DNA from: Parabacteroides sp.
Lineage (GTDB): Bacteria > Bacteroidota > Bacteroidia > Bacteroidales > Tannerellaceae
DNA: 64,000 bases
Direction of reading: 5' to 3'
NCBI GenBank assembly: GCA_022775005.1
Contig: JALFJR010000011.1
Location: 1-64,000 of the forward strand
The notes under the pieces are model-generated. The model was not told where the DNA came from and did not search any database. It saw only the letters and a list, made by a program, of their open reading frames with translations. Positions 7,609 to 16,063 of the stretch are shown piece by piece. Each line of letters opens with the position of its first letter. Positions within the stretch are counted from its first letter, which is position 1. Position numbers and translations under genes: made by a program.

Positions 7609-9207
7609 ATGAGCAATAAAATAGGGATTATGATGGCGGTGCTCGCCTGCTGTGGGGGCACCGCGTTCGCCCAGTCGGAGATGGATGCGTTTCGCTATGC
7701 GCAAACGGAGTTAAACGGTACGGCTCGCCACATGGCGATGGGTGGCGCCTTTGGCGCGTTGGGCGGAGACATCTCCGTGATGAACGCCAACCCCGCCGGC
7801 TTGGCTGTCTATCGCAGCTCGGAGGTGGTGACCACGCTGAGCCTCTCCAGCACGAACGCGAAAACCAATTGGTTAGGCACGTCGATGGATCAGACCAAGA
7901 CGAAGGTGAACTTTGATAACATCGCCTATGTAGGCTATTTCCCGACGGCCAATGACGAGGGGATCGTGAGCTGGAATGTAGGCTTCTCCTACAACCGGCT
8001 GAAGAACTACCAGCGCAATTACCGAATGTCTGCCCAGTCGGGTGTGCACACCTCGCTTTCCGACTACGTGGCTATGCGTGCCTATGGCACCTCCGCAAGT
8101 AAGCTGGCGGATAATCCTTACAGCAATCCGGATGTGGGCGACTGGCTCTCGGCGCTGGGCTATAACGCCGGCTATATCGATGCCTATAACGAGGACAACC
8201 AACGGTATTATAGCGCTTTCGGCGATTATAACCAGCAAGGAAAATGGCAGCCTTACACGCTCTCCAACGCCGGGCTTCAGGTGTCTGAGCGAGGGGCGAT
8301 TGACCAGTATGACATCTCGTTTGGCATGAATATCTCCGATCTCGTGCTGCTGGGAGCGACTGTGGCGGTTACCGACTTGAACTACCGGATGACCTCGCTG
8401 TATGACGAGGCGTTCACGAATGCCAATAACCTCTATTTAGATAACTATTTCGCTACGGACGGAACGGGCTATTCGTTCAACGTGGGCGCGATTGTGCGGC
8501 CGGCAGACTTCTTGCGTTTGGGTGTAGCCTATAACTCCCCGATCTGGTATAAGATGTCTGATGCCTATTATGCGGAGGGAGGCTCCTATCTGACCTTCCA
8601 GCAGGATGGTAAGCTGATGGAGCGCTCGTTGGATGCGAAGACCCCCTCGGATGCCTATACCGATTATCAGTTCCGTTCGCCGGACAAGTGGATCTTCAGT
8701 GCGGCCGCTATCTTAGGACAGGTAGGTTTGATCAGCGTGGACTATGAGATGACCAACTACAAGCAGATGCGTATGCGCGATGATTATGGCTATGAGAATG
8801 CGTTTACGAATGGTTGCATCCAGGAGGATTTCAAGATGGGCAACACGCTGCGTGTAGGTGCGGAGGTGAAGGTGACCCCGCAGTTCGCCGTAAGAGCCGG
8901 TGTGGCTTATAGTGATAGCCCGATGAAGGATCATTTGAAGGACGGACAGGTGGAGGTGCGTACGGTAGGGACGATTCCCTTCTATACGGTTGACCAAGGT
9001 GTGACCCATTACTCCGTAGGTTTGGGCTACCGCTTCACACCGAACCTCTATCTGGATCTGGCTTGCGTCTATCGCACCCATAAGGAGGATGTGTATAGCT
9101 TCTCCAACATGTTTGATGAGAATCATGATCAGCTCATCGAGGCGCAGTCAGCCGGCATGAAGACGAATACGACCAAGGTGGCACTGACACTGGGCTATAA
9201 GTTTTAA
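7609..9207 (+). CDS. OmpP1/FadL family outer membrane beta-barrel protein
   Basis: The start is placed at the ATG at 7609 (MSNKIGIMMAVLACCGG), three codons inside the longer TTG frame, because it begins directly with the signal peptide that ends near FAQ. The mature protein has the family's N-terminal hatch signature, with GTARHMAMGGAFGALGGD and MNANPAGLAVY near residues 32-63, and it ends on an aromatic barrel strand (LTLGYKF). FadL-type barrels let hydrophobic compounds cross the outer membrane, but the Bacteroidetes branch is mostly uncharacterised and the ligand cannot be told. It follows the Gly/Tyr/Trp-repeat gene by 29 bp and is followed by an intrinsic terminator, so the two probably form one unit. 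Confidence 0.85.
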   Translation: MSNKIGIMMAVLACCGGTAFAQSEMDAFRYAQTELNGTARHMAMGGAFGALGGDISVMNANPAGLAVYRSSEVVTTLSLSSTNAKTNWLGTSMDQTKTKVNFDNIAYVGYFPTANDEGIVSWNVGFSYNRLKNYQRNYRMSAQSGVHTSLSDYVAMRAYGTSASKLADNPYSNPDVGDWLSALGYNAGYIDAYNEDNQRYYSAFGDYNQQGKWQPYTLSNAGLQVSERGAIDQYDISFGMNISDLVLLGATVAVTDLNYRMTSLYDEAFTNANNLYLDNYFATDGTGYSFNVGAIVRPADFLRLGVAYNSPIWYKMSDAYYAEGGSYLTFQQDGKLMERSLDAKTPSDAYTDYQFRSPDKWIFSAAAILGQVGLISVDYEMTNYKQMRMRDDYGYENAFTNGCIQEDFKMGNTLRVGAEVKVTPQFAVRAGVAYSDSPMKDHLKDGQVEVRTVGTIPFYTVDQGVTHYSVGLGYRFTPNLYLDLACVYRTHKEDVYSFSNMFDENHDQLIEAQSAGMKTNTTKVALTLGYKF

Positions 9208-9225
9208 GCGTTTTGTTGACTATAC

Positions 9226-9266
9226 ACCCCTTTTCGTACTTAAAAAGGATGGAAAGGGGTCTTTTT
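9226..9266 (+). terminator. Intrinsic terminator after the FadL-type gene
   Basis: Arms ACCCCTTT (9226-9233) and AAAGGGGT (9253-9260) pair over a 19-nt loop and are followed by CTTTTT. It lies 19 bp after the stop codon. Confidence 0.8.
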
Positions 9267-9410
9267 ATGCAAGATTGCTTGCTTTTTCTTTGGTCGTTCG
9301 AGAAAATATTTGTTTATTTGCTCCCGAGAATAACAAAAATCGTATAACTTTTAAAAATAGACCGCCTATAGCATAAACATTACTCAGCGAAATTATAAAT
9401 ATAAGAAGTA

Positions 9411-10004
9411 ATGAAGACGTTAAAAACGATGACCGACGAAGAGTTGGTTGTTCTTTATGCCGAGGGTAATAATGCCGCTTTCGATCATTTATTGAATCGT
9501 TACAAGAGCAGCATTCATTCTTATATATATTTTGTGGTGCGCAACAAAGAGTTGACGGAAGACATCTTCCAGGAGACCTTTGTCAAGGTCATCATGACGA
9601 TTAAGCAGGGTAGATACACGGAGAACGGCAAGTTCAAGGCTTGGATCACCCGCATTGCGCATAATCTGATCATTGACTATTTCCGTCAGGAGCGGAATGA
9701 GAACGTGGTCTCCAATGATGAGGTGGAGGTAGATCTGTTCAATAATAGCAAGCTTTGTGAGGGGACGGTCGAGGATCGGCTGGTGCGCCGTCAGGTGTTG
9801 GCGGATGTGCGGAATTTGGTGAAGCATCTGCCGGATAACCAGCGTGAGGTGTTGGAGATGCGCTACTACCAGGATCTGAGCTTCAAGGAAATCGCCGAGA
9901 AGACAGGTGTCAGCATCAACACGGCATTGGGGCGCATGCGCTATGCGATCCTGAATATGCGTCGGATGGCGGAGGAGAATCGCATCGAGCTCTCTTTAGC
10001 TTAA
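9411..10004 (+). CDS. ECF-type RNA polymerase sigma factor (sigma-70 family)
   Basis: The 197-residue protein has sigma region 2 at about residues 5-75 (LVVLYAEGNNAAFDHLLNRY, then ELTEDIFQETFVKVI) and region 4 at about 130-185, where ALGRMRYAILNMRR is the end of the helix-turn-helix. It lacks regions 1 and 3, as ECF sigma factors do. No membrane anti-sigma (FecR-like) gene and no SusC-like partner follow, unlike many Bacteroidetes ECF units. Instead a 57-residue open frame begins 73 bp later. The target regulon cannot be read from the window. Start is the ATG after an AAGTA spacer, in a gap of 144 bp after the upstream terminator. Confidence 0.9.
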   Translation: MKTLKTMTDEELVVLYAEGNNAAFDHLLNRYKSSIHSYIYFVVRNKELTEDIFQETFVKVIMTIKQGRYTENGKFKAWITRIAHNLIIDYFRQERNENVVSNDEVEVDLFNNSKLCEGTVEDRLVRRQVLADVRNLVKHLPDNQREVLEMRYYQDLSFKEIAEKTGVSINTALGRMRYAILNMRRMAEENRIELSLA

Positions 10005-10076
10005 AAATTTTGTAGGCCATGCAATAAGTGTGGAAGGCGCTCGTTTTATTGATGAAAACATTAAACAGAGGAGCCT

Positions 10077-10250
10077 ATGAGGAAATTTTCTACACATTGT
10101 ATGGATAAATTGGATAAACAAGTCAATCATACCTTAACGGCAGAGAGCCAGCCTAAGCAGACGACGTTGGATTTCTTGCGTCAGTTCGCACGGGTTTATC
10201 AAGCGGAGCCTATGTTGGAGCCGGGATTGTGTGGTTTTGTGTTGAATTAA
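10077..10250 (+). CDS. Small conserved-looking protein (57 residues) after the sigma factor
   Basis: The frame begins MRKFSTHCMDKLDKQVNHTL and ends LCGFVLN. A GAGG motif lies five bases before the ATG, a better ribosome site than most genes here have. The protein has no membrane segment and no motif I recognise. It is placed 72 bp after the sigma factor gene and 21 bp before rpe, so it may be transcribed with either. The position after an ECF sigma factor makes a regulatory role possible, but nothing in the sequence proves it. A coding call rests on the ribosome site, codon choice like its neighbours and the tight fit between genes. Confidence 0.55.
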   Translation: MRKFSTHCMDKLDKQVNHTLTAESQPKQTTLDFLRQFARVYQAEPMLEPGLCGFVLN

Positions 10251-10271
10251 ACAGACGGAAAAAAGAGCGTT

Positions 10272-10922
10272 ATGGGACATTTGATCGCACCTTCACTCTT
10301 GGCGGCCGATTTCTTGAAGTTGGGTCAAGAGGTGGAGATGTTCAATGAGAGCGAAGCCGATTGGTTGCATTTAGATGTGATGGACGGCGTATTCGTGCCG
10401 AATATCTCGTTCGGTTTTCCGGTGATCAATGCGCTGAAGCGGGTTTGCAAGAAACCGATGGATGTGCATTTGATGATTGTGGAGCCCCACAAGTATATTC
10501 CAGAGGTGGCGGCATCCGGTGCCTATTTGATGAACGTGCATTATGAGGCTTGCACGCATCTGCACCGAACGGTGGCTGCTATCAAGGATGCGGGTATGAA
10601 GGCGGGCGTGACATTGAATCCGCATACGCCGGTCAGCCTGCTGGAGGACATTCTGCAAGACGTGGATTTAGTGATGTTGATGTCGGTTAATCCGGGATAT
10701 GGCGGGCAGCATTTCATTCCCCACTCCGTGGAGAAGGTGGCTCGCTTGCGAGAGATGATCGACCGGAAAGGGCTGCAAACCTTGATCGAGGTGGACGGCG
10801 GGGTTAACTTAGAGACCGGTAAACAGCTGTTGGCGGTAGGAGCCGATGTGCTGGTGGCGGGTAACTTCGTCTTTAAATCGCCTGATCCCAAGCGGGTCAT
10901 TCAGGAGCTAAAGGCCTTGTAA
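10272..10922 (+). CDS. rpe: Ribulose-phosphate 3-epimerase
   Basis: This 216-residue TIM barrel interconverts ribulose 5-phosphate and xylulose 5-phosphate in the pentose phosphate pathway. The family blocks are all present: IAPSLLAADF at the start, HLDVMDGVFVPN with the metal-binding His and catalytic Asp, DVHLMIVEPHKY, VNPGYGGQHFI and the C-terminal phosphate-binding IEVDGGVN. Length is normal. It opens a run of closely spaced rightward genes that extends to ccsBA. It ends 28 bp before the comEC-like gene. Confidence 0.96.
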   Translation: MGHLIAPSLLAADFLKLGQEVEMFNESEADWLHLDVMDGVFVPNISFGFPVINALKRVCKKPMDVHLMIVEPHKYIPEVAASGAYLMNVHYEACTHLHRTVAAIKDAGMKAGVTLNPHTPVSLLEDILQDVDLVMLMSVNPGYGGQHFIPHSVEKVARLREMIDRKGLQTLIEVDGGVNLETGKQLLAVGADVLVAGNFVFKSPDPKRVIQELKAL

Positions 10923-10950
10923 GTGCCGCTATTTTCTAAGAAACCTAACT

Positions 10951-12153
10951 ATGAGAGACATCACGGAAATGATAGCAAGGCGGCCTTTAGCGAGGCCGCT
11001 TTTTTTATGGATCATGGGCATCCTGCTCTATGTCTATGTACCCGATGCCTGGCTATTTCCTCTTTTGGGGATTAGCTGGCTTCTGCTCTTGCTTGAGCTT
11101 GGCGTGAACGCTGTGCATAAGCGACAGGTGTTAGGATATACGAGCCGATGGTTGAGCGGTGTACCTTTGATGTTGCTCTTTCTGACGCTATCGGTTGAGA
11201 CCTGTTATTTGCGGGAGCGTTATCCGGAACCGGCCTTTCCGGCTTGCCAGGCAAAGGCTGCTGAGGCACAGGCCTTTTTTGTGAATCGCTTGGATCTATT
11301 AGTGCTTTCAGACGCGGAGAAATCGGTGTTGGCTACCCTGGCGTTGGGGTATAGGCAAACTATGCGCCAAGAGGTGAGGCAACAATTTGCGGCAGCGGGC
11401 GTGGCACACGTATTGGCGGTGAGTGGCTTTCATGTAGCGATCGTATGTGGATTACTTTCAGGCCTGACTGCCTTTTTGCGGCGTTGGACTTGGGGACGTT
11501 GGCTGCGTTATTTGCTGTTATTGGGTGGCTTGTGGGGCTTTGCGTTCTTGACGGGGTTATCGCCGTCCGCGGTAAGGGCCTCCTTGATGTTGACCTGCTA
11601 TCTGACGGGAAAGCACTTTGTGCGACAGATTGATTCCTATAACACATTGGCTGCGGCTGCTTTTTGTATGTTAGCTTATCGTCCCTCTCTCTTGTTTGAT
11701 ATAGGGTTTCAGTTGAGTTTCTTGGCGGTGTGGTTCATTCTCGCATGGGGACCGCTTCTTCGCCGGGCGATAAATGTTCGCAATCCTCTTGTGGCTTATC
11801 CCTGGAATAGCTTGGTAGTGGCTTTGGCGGCTCAAATGGGAACCGTGGGGCTCACCTTGTTCTATTTCAAGCAGGGGTCTTTGCTTTTCTTGCTGACCTG
11901 TTTGCCGATTTCTGTTCTTGCTACCTGTTTGCTTCCAACTACTTGGTTTTGGGTTTGTTTACCTCAAGGAAGCTGGGTGGCTTCTCTCGGGCAGAGCTTG
12001 ATTGAGTGGCTGATAAAAGCTATGATGTGCTTGGTGGAGAGGTGTGCCGCTCTTCCTTTTGCCTCCGTACAGTGGGCGTGTGAGGGAGTGGAAATGATGG
12101 CAATCTATGGTCTGTTGCTATTGGGATGGATGTTATTGGATAAAAAATCGTAA
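10951..12153 (+). CDS. ComEC/Rec2-family competence membrane protein, short form
   Basis: The 400-residue protein has about ten membrane segments. It carries the competence domain signature GVAHVLAVSGFHVAIVCGLLSG near residue 150 and LTGLSPSAVRAS near 200. ComEC moves single-stranded DNA across the inner membrane in natural transformation. The usual N-terminal soluble OB-like insert of the DUF4131 region is nearly absent, since only about 60 residues separate the second membrane segment from the competence domain, and no metallo-beta-lactamase domain follows. Relatives are usually well over 600 residues. No frameshift signature was found, so this may be a genuinely reduced form; whether it still works in DNA uptake is open. 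Confidence 0.85.
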   Translation: MRDITEMIARRPLARPLFLWIMGILLYVYVPDAWLFPLLGISWLLLLLELGVNAVHKRQVLGYTSRWLSGVPLMLLFLTLSVETCYLRERYPEPAFPACQAKAAEAQAFFVNRLDLLVLSDAEKSVLATLALGYRQTMRQEVRQQFAAAGVAHVLAVSGFHVAIVCGLLSGLTAFLRRWTWGRWLRYLLLLGGLWGFAFLTGLSPSAVRASLMLTCYLTGKHFVRQIDSYNTLAAAAFCMLAYRPSLLFDIGFQLSFLAVWFILAWGPLLRRAINVRNPLVAYPWNSLVVALAAQMGTVGLTLFYFKQGSLLFLLTCLPISVLATCLLPTTWFWVCLPQGSWVASLGQSLIEWLIKAMMCLVERCAALPFASVQWACEGVEMMAIYGLLLLGWMLLDKKS

Positions 12154-12234
12154 CTTTGTCCACGCTGAACCGGTAGGAGACTGTACTTGAGGTGTGGTCG
12201 GAAGGTTCTAATCAGTTATTTAGATAGATAAAAT

Positions 12235-13284
12235 ATGATAACAAAAATCATTCAAGAGGAGCTGATACAAAAAGCAAAGAAATATGTGGAGCGTGGTGAG
12301 CGTTTTGTCATAGTGACGCATGTATCACCCGATGGCGATGCGTTAGGATCTACGCTCGGTTTATGTCAGTTCCTGAACGCTTATGGAAAAGATAAGGTTT
12401 CCGTAGTGGTACCGAACGATTTCCCTGCTTTCTATAAATGGATGCCGGGAGCCAAGGATGTGGTGATCCATGAGCGTTGTCCCGATCTTGCGGCCGAGTT
12501 GATTCGGGAGGCGGATGTGATCTTCTGCTTAGATTTCAATGAGCCCAAGCGTATAGAGAAGTTAGGGCCGTTGGTGCTGGAAGCGGAGGGGCGCAAGGTG
12601 ATGATTGATCATCATCTTTATCCTGCTGATTTTTGTCGGGTGGTTATCTCCTATCCGCAGATGTCCTCTACCAGTGAGTTGGTGTTCCGCTTTATCTGCC
12701 GTATGGGATTGTTTGACTTGATCGATAAGACGGGGGCTACCTGTCTTTATACGGGTATGATGACAGATACTGGAGCTTTTACCTATAACTCCAATCAGCC
12801 GGAGATTTATGCGATCATCAGCGAGCTTATCAAGAAAGGTATTGATAAGGATTGGATCTATCGTCAGGTGTTCCAGGTTTCTTCCGAAAACCGTTTGCGT
12901 TTGCAGGGGTATGTGCTGTATGAGAAGTTGAAGCTCTATCCGAAGTGTCAGACCGCCCTAGTCACCCTCTCCCAGGAGGAATTGAAGCGTTTCCATCATC
13001 AGCAGGGCGATACGGAGGGGTTTGTTAACATGCCTTTGAGTATCAGGAATATTTGTTTCAGTGTATTTTTCCGAGAAGACAAGGACTATATCAAGGTTTC
13101 CCTGCGTTCGGTTGGCGATTTCCCTTGTAACCATTTTGCCTCTACCTATTTCAAGGGGGGCGGGCATAAGAATGCTTCGGGAGGTGAGTTTTACGGTACG
13201 TTAGAGGAGGCTATCGCTCATTTTGAGGAATCATTGGCTGCATTTAATCCTAATAATTACGAAGAATCGCTCAAGAATGCATGA
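12235..13284 (+). CDS. DHH/DHHA1 phosphoesterase, NrnA-like (nanoRNase / pAp phosphatase)
   Basis: At 349 residues it has the usual length and all motifs of the DHH family: VTHVSPDGDALGS near residue 27, FCLDFNEPKR near 98, the DHH motif in MIDHHLYPADF near 123, and MMTDTGAFTYNSN near 178. The C-terminal DHHA1 domain carries GGGHKNASGG near 308. Relatives degrade short RNA oligonucleotides and dephosphorylate 3'-phosphoadenosine 5'-phosphate. The protein is cytosolic. It follows the comEC-like gene by 81 bp and precedes a lipoprotein gene. Confidence 0.92.
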   Translation: MITKIIQEELIQKAKKYVERGERFVIVTHVSPDGDALGSTLGLCQFLNAYGKDKVSVVVPNDFPAFYKWMPGAKDVVIHERCPDLAAELIREADVIFCLDFNEPKRIEKLGPLVLEAEGRKVMIDHHLYPADFCRVVISYPQMSSTSELVFRFICRMGLFDLIDKTGATCLYTGMMTDTGAFTYNSNQPEIYAIISELIKKGIDKDWIYRQVFQVSSENRLRLQGYVLYEKLKLYPKCQTALVTLSQEELKRFHHQQGDTEGFVNMPLSIRNICFSVFFREDKDYIKVSLRSVGDFPCNHFASTYFKGGGHKNASGGEFYGTLEEAIAHFEESLAAFNPNNYEESLKNA

Positions 13285-13335
13285 CTTTAAGCAATATTCT
13301 TTACTTTTGCGACTCATATACAAGCTAAAAAACAA

Positions 13336-13941
13336 ATGAGGAAAGGTTTTACAGTTTTATGGATATTGTGTGCGGCGATTATGGCTGTGTCATGTGGCAA
13401 GACAAAGTCGTACACGGATATGTTGAATGACGAGAAGAAAGCGATCAATCGCTTAATTGATGAGCGAGGTTTGGAAATCTTGAGCGAATTTCCGAAAGAC
13501 TCCATTTTTAAAGAGAATCAGTATGTGAAATTGAAGAGCGGTTTATACCTGAACATCATCGATAAAGGCACAGACCAGCGGGCGGTGCTGTATAGCACGA
13601 AGGTTTATTACCGTTGTAACATGCATTTCTTCTTAGATACGGATACGGTGATGGGCAATTACGGGCCTCATAGCAATGGCACGAATATGTTCCCGATCGG
13701 TTATCCTTCCGGTTTTGCGGAATCAGTACCTTTCACTTATGGCGAGGGGTCGAGTGCTAACTCAAGTGAACCCTCCTATATGTATGTGAGTGATGGGTTG
13801 AATGAGGCATTGCAATATGTGGGTGACCGGGGCAAGGTGAGCTTGATCGTGCCTTTCTCGATCGGTTCTTATTATGACCAAAGTCAGGGCAACCCTATTC
13901 ATTATGAAATTCTTGAATATATATTTGAAGAGAACCTATGA
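13336..13941 (+). CDS. DUF4827 lipoprotein, FKBP-like
   Basis: The 201-residue protein begins with a lipoprotein signal ending AVSC, so it is probably anchored by Cys at about residue 21. After a short linker it resembles the Bacteroidales DUF4827 family, which is thought to share the FKBP-type prolyl isomerase fold; the segment QYVGDRGKVSLIVPFSIG is the FKBP-like part. Isomerase activity is unproven and the active-site aromatic residues are not obvious. The stop overlaps the glmM start by four bases (ATGA), so translation of the two is probably coupled. Confidence 0.8.
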   Translation: MRKGFTVLWILCAAIMAVSCGKTKSYTDMLNDEKKAINRLIDERGLEILSEFPKDSIFKENQYVKLKSGLYLNIIDKGTDQRAVLYSTKVYYRCNMHFFLDTDTVMGNYGPHSNGTNMFPIGYPSGFAESVPFTYGEGSSANSSEPSYMYVSDGLNEALQYVGDRGKVSLIVPFSIGSYYDQSQGNPIHYEILEYIFEENL

Positions 13942-15323
13942 CACTGATTAAATCTATTTCCGGTATTCGCGGTACGATAGGCGGCAATCCGGAGGACGGC
14001 TTGAACCCGTTGGCGATTGTGAAGTTTGTGGCTGCTTATGCGACGTTCATCCGTCAGCATACGCAAGTGAAGACCAATAAGATTGTGGTTGGACGTGATG
14101 CGCGTATTTCTGGTCCGATGGTGAAGCAGGTTGTTTTAGGTACTTTAATTGGCATGGGGTTTGATGTGGTGGATATTGATATGGCCTCTACACCGACTAC
14201 CGAGTTAGCCGTTACTATGGAGAATGCTTGTGGTGGAATCATTTTGACTGCCAGCCATAACCCCATGCAATGGAATGCGTTGAAGTTGCTGAATGAGCGA
14301 GGCGAATTCTTGAGTGCGGCTGATGGCAACGAGGTGCTGCGTATAGCGGAGGCTGAGGATTTTGTTTTTGCTGATGTGGATCATCTGGGGCAGGTAATAC
14401 CAGATAACACTTATATGCAGAAGCACATTGAGCGTGTGCTGGCGTTAGGTTTGGTAGATGTGGAGGCGATTAAGGCTGCTCATTTCCGTGTAGCAATAGA
14501 CTGTGTGAACTCTGTAGGTGGCCGTATTATTCCAGAGTTGCTTCATGCGTTGGGTGTGGAGGAGATATTCAAGCTGCATTGTGCGCCGCATGGTCGATTT
14601 GCGCATAATCCGGAGCCTATACCGGAGAATTTGACGGAGATTTCCGACCTGATGAAGCATGCCAAGGCAGACGTGGGCTTTGTAGTGGATCCGGATGTGG
14701 ATCGGTTGGCCATTATCTGCGAGAACGGAGAGATGTTCAATGAGGAATATACCTTGGTGGCAGTGGCCGACTATGTATTGAGCCATACGCCGGGTAGTAC
14801 GGTGAGCAACTTGAGCTCCAGTCGTGCCTTGCGTGACGTGACTGAGGCGCATGGTTGTAGTTATCAAGCTGCGGCTGTGGGTGAGGTAAATGTTGTCACG
14901 AAGATGAAGGAGACCCATGCCGTGATTGGTGGGGAGGGCAATGGTGGTGTGATCTATCCGGCTTGCCATTATGGCCGGGATGCCTTGGTGGGTATTGCGC
15001 TCTTCTTGACGCATTTGGCGAAGAAGCAGATGACGGTGAGTGCCTTGAAAGCCTCTTATCCTCCCTATTTCATCTCGAAACAAAAGGTGCAGTTGACGCC
15101 TGAGATTGATGTCGATGCGATTTTAGCGCAGGTGAAGGCACGCTTTGCCCAGTATGACATTACCGATATTGACGGTGTGAAGATTGACTTCCCTGATAAG
15201 TGGGTACATCTGCGTAAGAGCAATACAGAGCCCATTATTCGTATCTATTCCGAGGCGCATACGATGGCCGAGGCGGAGCAGTTGGGTGATGAGTTGATTA
15301 CGATCATCCGTGAGATGTGTTGA
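13938..15323 (+). CDS. glmM: Phosphoglucosamine mutase
   Basis: The 461-residue enzyme belongs to the alpha-D-phosphohexomutases and is expected to convert glucosamine 6-phosphate to glucosamine 1-phosphate for UDP-GlcNAc, peptidoglycan and lipid A. The catalytic phosphoserine loop TASHNPMQWNALK is near residue 103, the metal-binding loop DPDVDRLA near 255, the sugar loop GEGNGGVIYP near 333 and the phosphate-binding RKSNTEPIIRIYSE near 422. Members of the branch seen in Bacteroidales are often labelled GlmM, though phosphomannomutase activity cannot be excluded. It overlaps the DUF4827 gene by four bases. Confidence 0.9.
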   Translation: MTLIKSISGIRGTIGGNPEDGLNPLAIVKFVAAYATFIRQHTQVKTNKIVVGRDARISGPMVKQVVLGTLIGMGFDVVDIDMASTPTTELAVTMENACGGIILTASHNPMQWNALKLLNERGEFLSAADGNEVLRIAEAEDFVFADVDHLGQVIPDNTYMQKHIERVLALGLVDVEAIKAAHFRVAIDCVNSVGGRIIPELLHALGVEEIFKLHCAPHGRFAHNPEPIPENLTEISDLMKHAKADVGFVVDPDVDRLAIICENGEMFNEEYTLVAVADYVLSHTPGSTVSNLSSSRALRDVTEAHGCSYQAAAVGEVNVVTKMKETHAVIGGEGNGGVIYPACHYGRDALVGIALFLTHLAKKQMTVSALKASYPPYFISKQKVQLTPEIDVDAILAQVKARFAQYDITDIDGVKIDFPDKWVHLRKSNTEPIIRIYSEAHTMAEAEQLGDELITIIREMC

Positions 15324-15344
15324 TAGAAAGAAAGGAGAGCAGAT

Positions 15345-16061
15345 TTGATACGATTTGTCTCTTTGGGGCCGGGTGATCCGGAGTTGATTACTTTGAAAGG
15401 TCTTCGTGCGTTGCAGCAAGCGGATGTGATCTTTTGTCCGGCTACGGCAATCAAGTCGTTGGTAGGGGGGAAGGACTCCTTTTCCTCCCGTGCGGCAGAG
15501 ATCGTGCGAGCGTTGGGCATCAAGGAAGAATGCATCTCGTTGTTTCATGTGCCGATGAGTCGGGATAGAGAGAAGGCTCGTCGTGCTTATGATCAGTTAG
15601 CTGTTGAGGTTAACCGTGCAAGACGGAAGCGGTTGGAAGCAGTTGTTGTAGCAGAGGGAGATGCTGGATTCTATTCTTCTATTCATTATCTGTTTGATAA
15701 GCTGCGGGCGGATCGAATAGAGGTGGAGCAGATAGCAGGTGTGCCAGCCTTTATTGCGGCAGGAGCAACTGCGGGTCTTCATATCGTGAAGCAAACGGAA
15801 CGATTGTTGGTCATTCCAGGAACGGCTACGGCCTATGAGCTGATCAGTCAAGTGAAGGAGGGGCAGGTCGTGGTGATCATGAAACTGAGTGCCTGCCAAG
15901 CAGCGGTGCGTACCTGTTTGGCAACTCACCCCGAGTTCCTCTACTATTATTTTGAGCAGGTAGGAACGAAAGACGAGCGGCGTGTCACCGATCCCACTCA
16001 ATTGATGTCGATGACATTCCCCTATTTTTCCCTGTTGATCATTCGGAAACCGGAGGAGTAG
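15345..16061 (+). CDS. cbiL: Precorrin-2 / cobalt-factor II C20-methyltransferase
   Basis: The 238-residue protein is an S-adenosylmethionine-dependent tetrapyrrole methylase: FVSLGPGDPELITLKG at the start is the substrate-loop signature, AEGDAGFYSS near residue 103 the SAM-binding loop and GVPAFIAAGATAGL near 128 the third block. It methylates C20 of the corrin precursor in cobalamin synthesis. The start is a TTG preceded by GGAGAG. No other corrin gene lies close, which is unusual as cob/cbi genes mostly cluster; it sits between glmM and a RidA-like gene. Whether it takes precorrin-2 (CobI) or cobalt-factor II (CbiL) cannot be told. Confidence 0.88.
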   Translation: MIRFVSLGPGDPELITLKGLRALQQADVIFCPATAIKSLVGGKDSFSSRAAEIVRALGIKEECISLFHVPMSRDREKARRAYDQLAVEVNRARRKRLEAVVVAEGDAGFYSSIHYLFDKLRADRIEVEQIAGVPAFIAAGATAGLHIVKQTERLLVIPGTATAYELISQVKEGQVVVIMKLSACQAAVRTCLATHPEFLYYYFEQVGTKDERRVTDPTQLMSMTFPYFSLLIIRKPEE

Positions 16062-16063
16062 AA

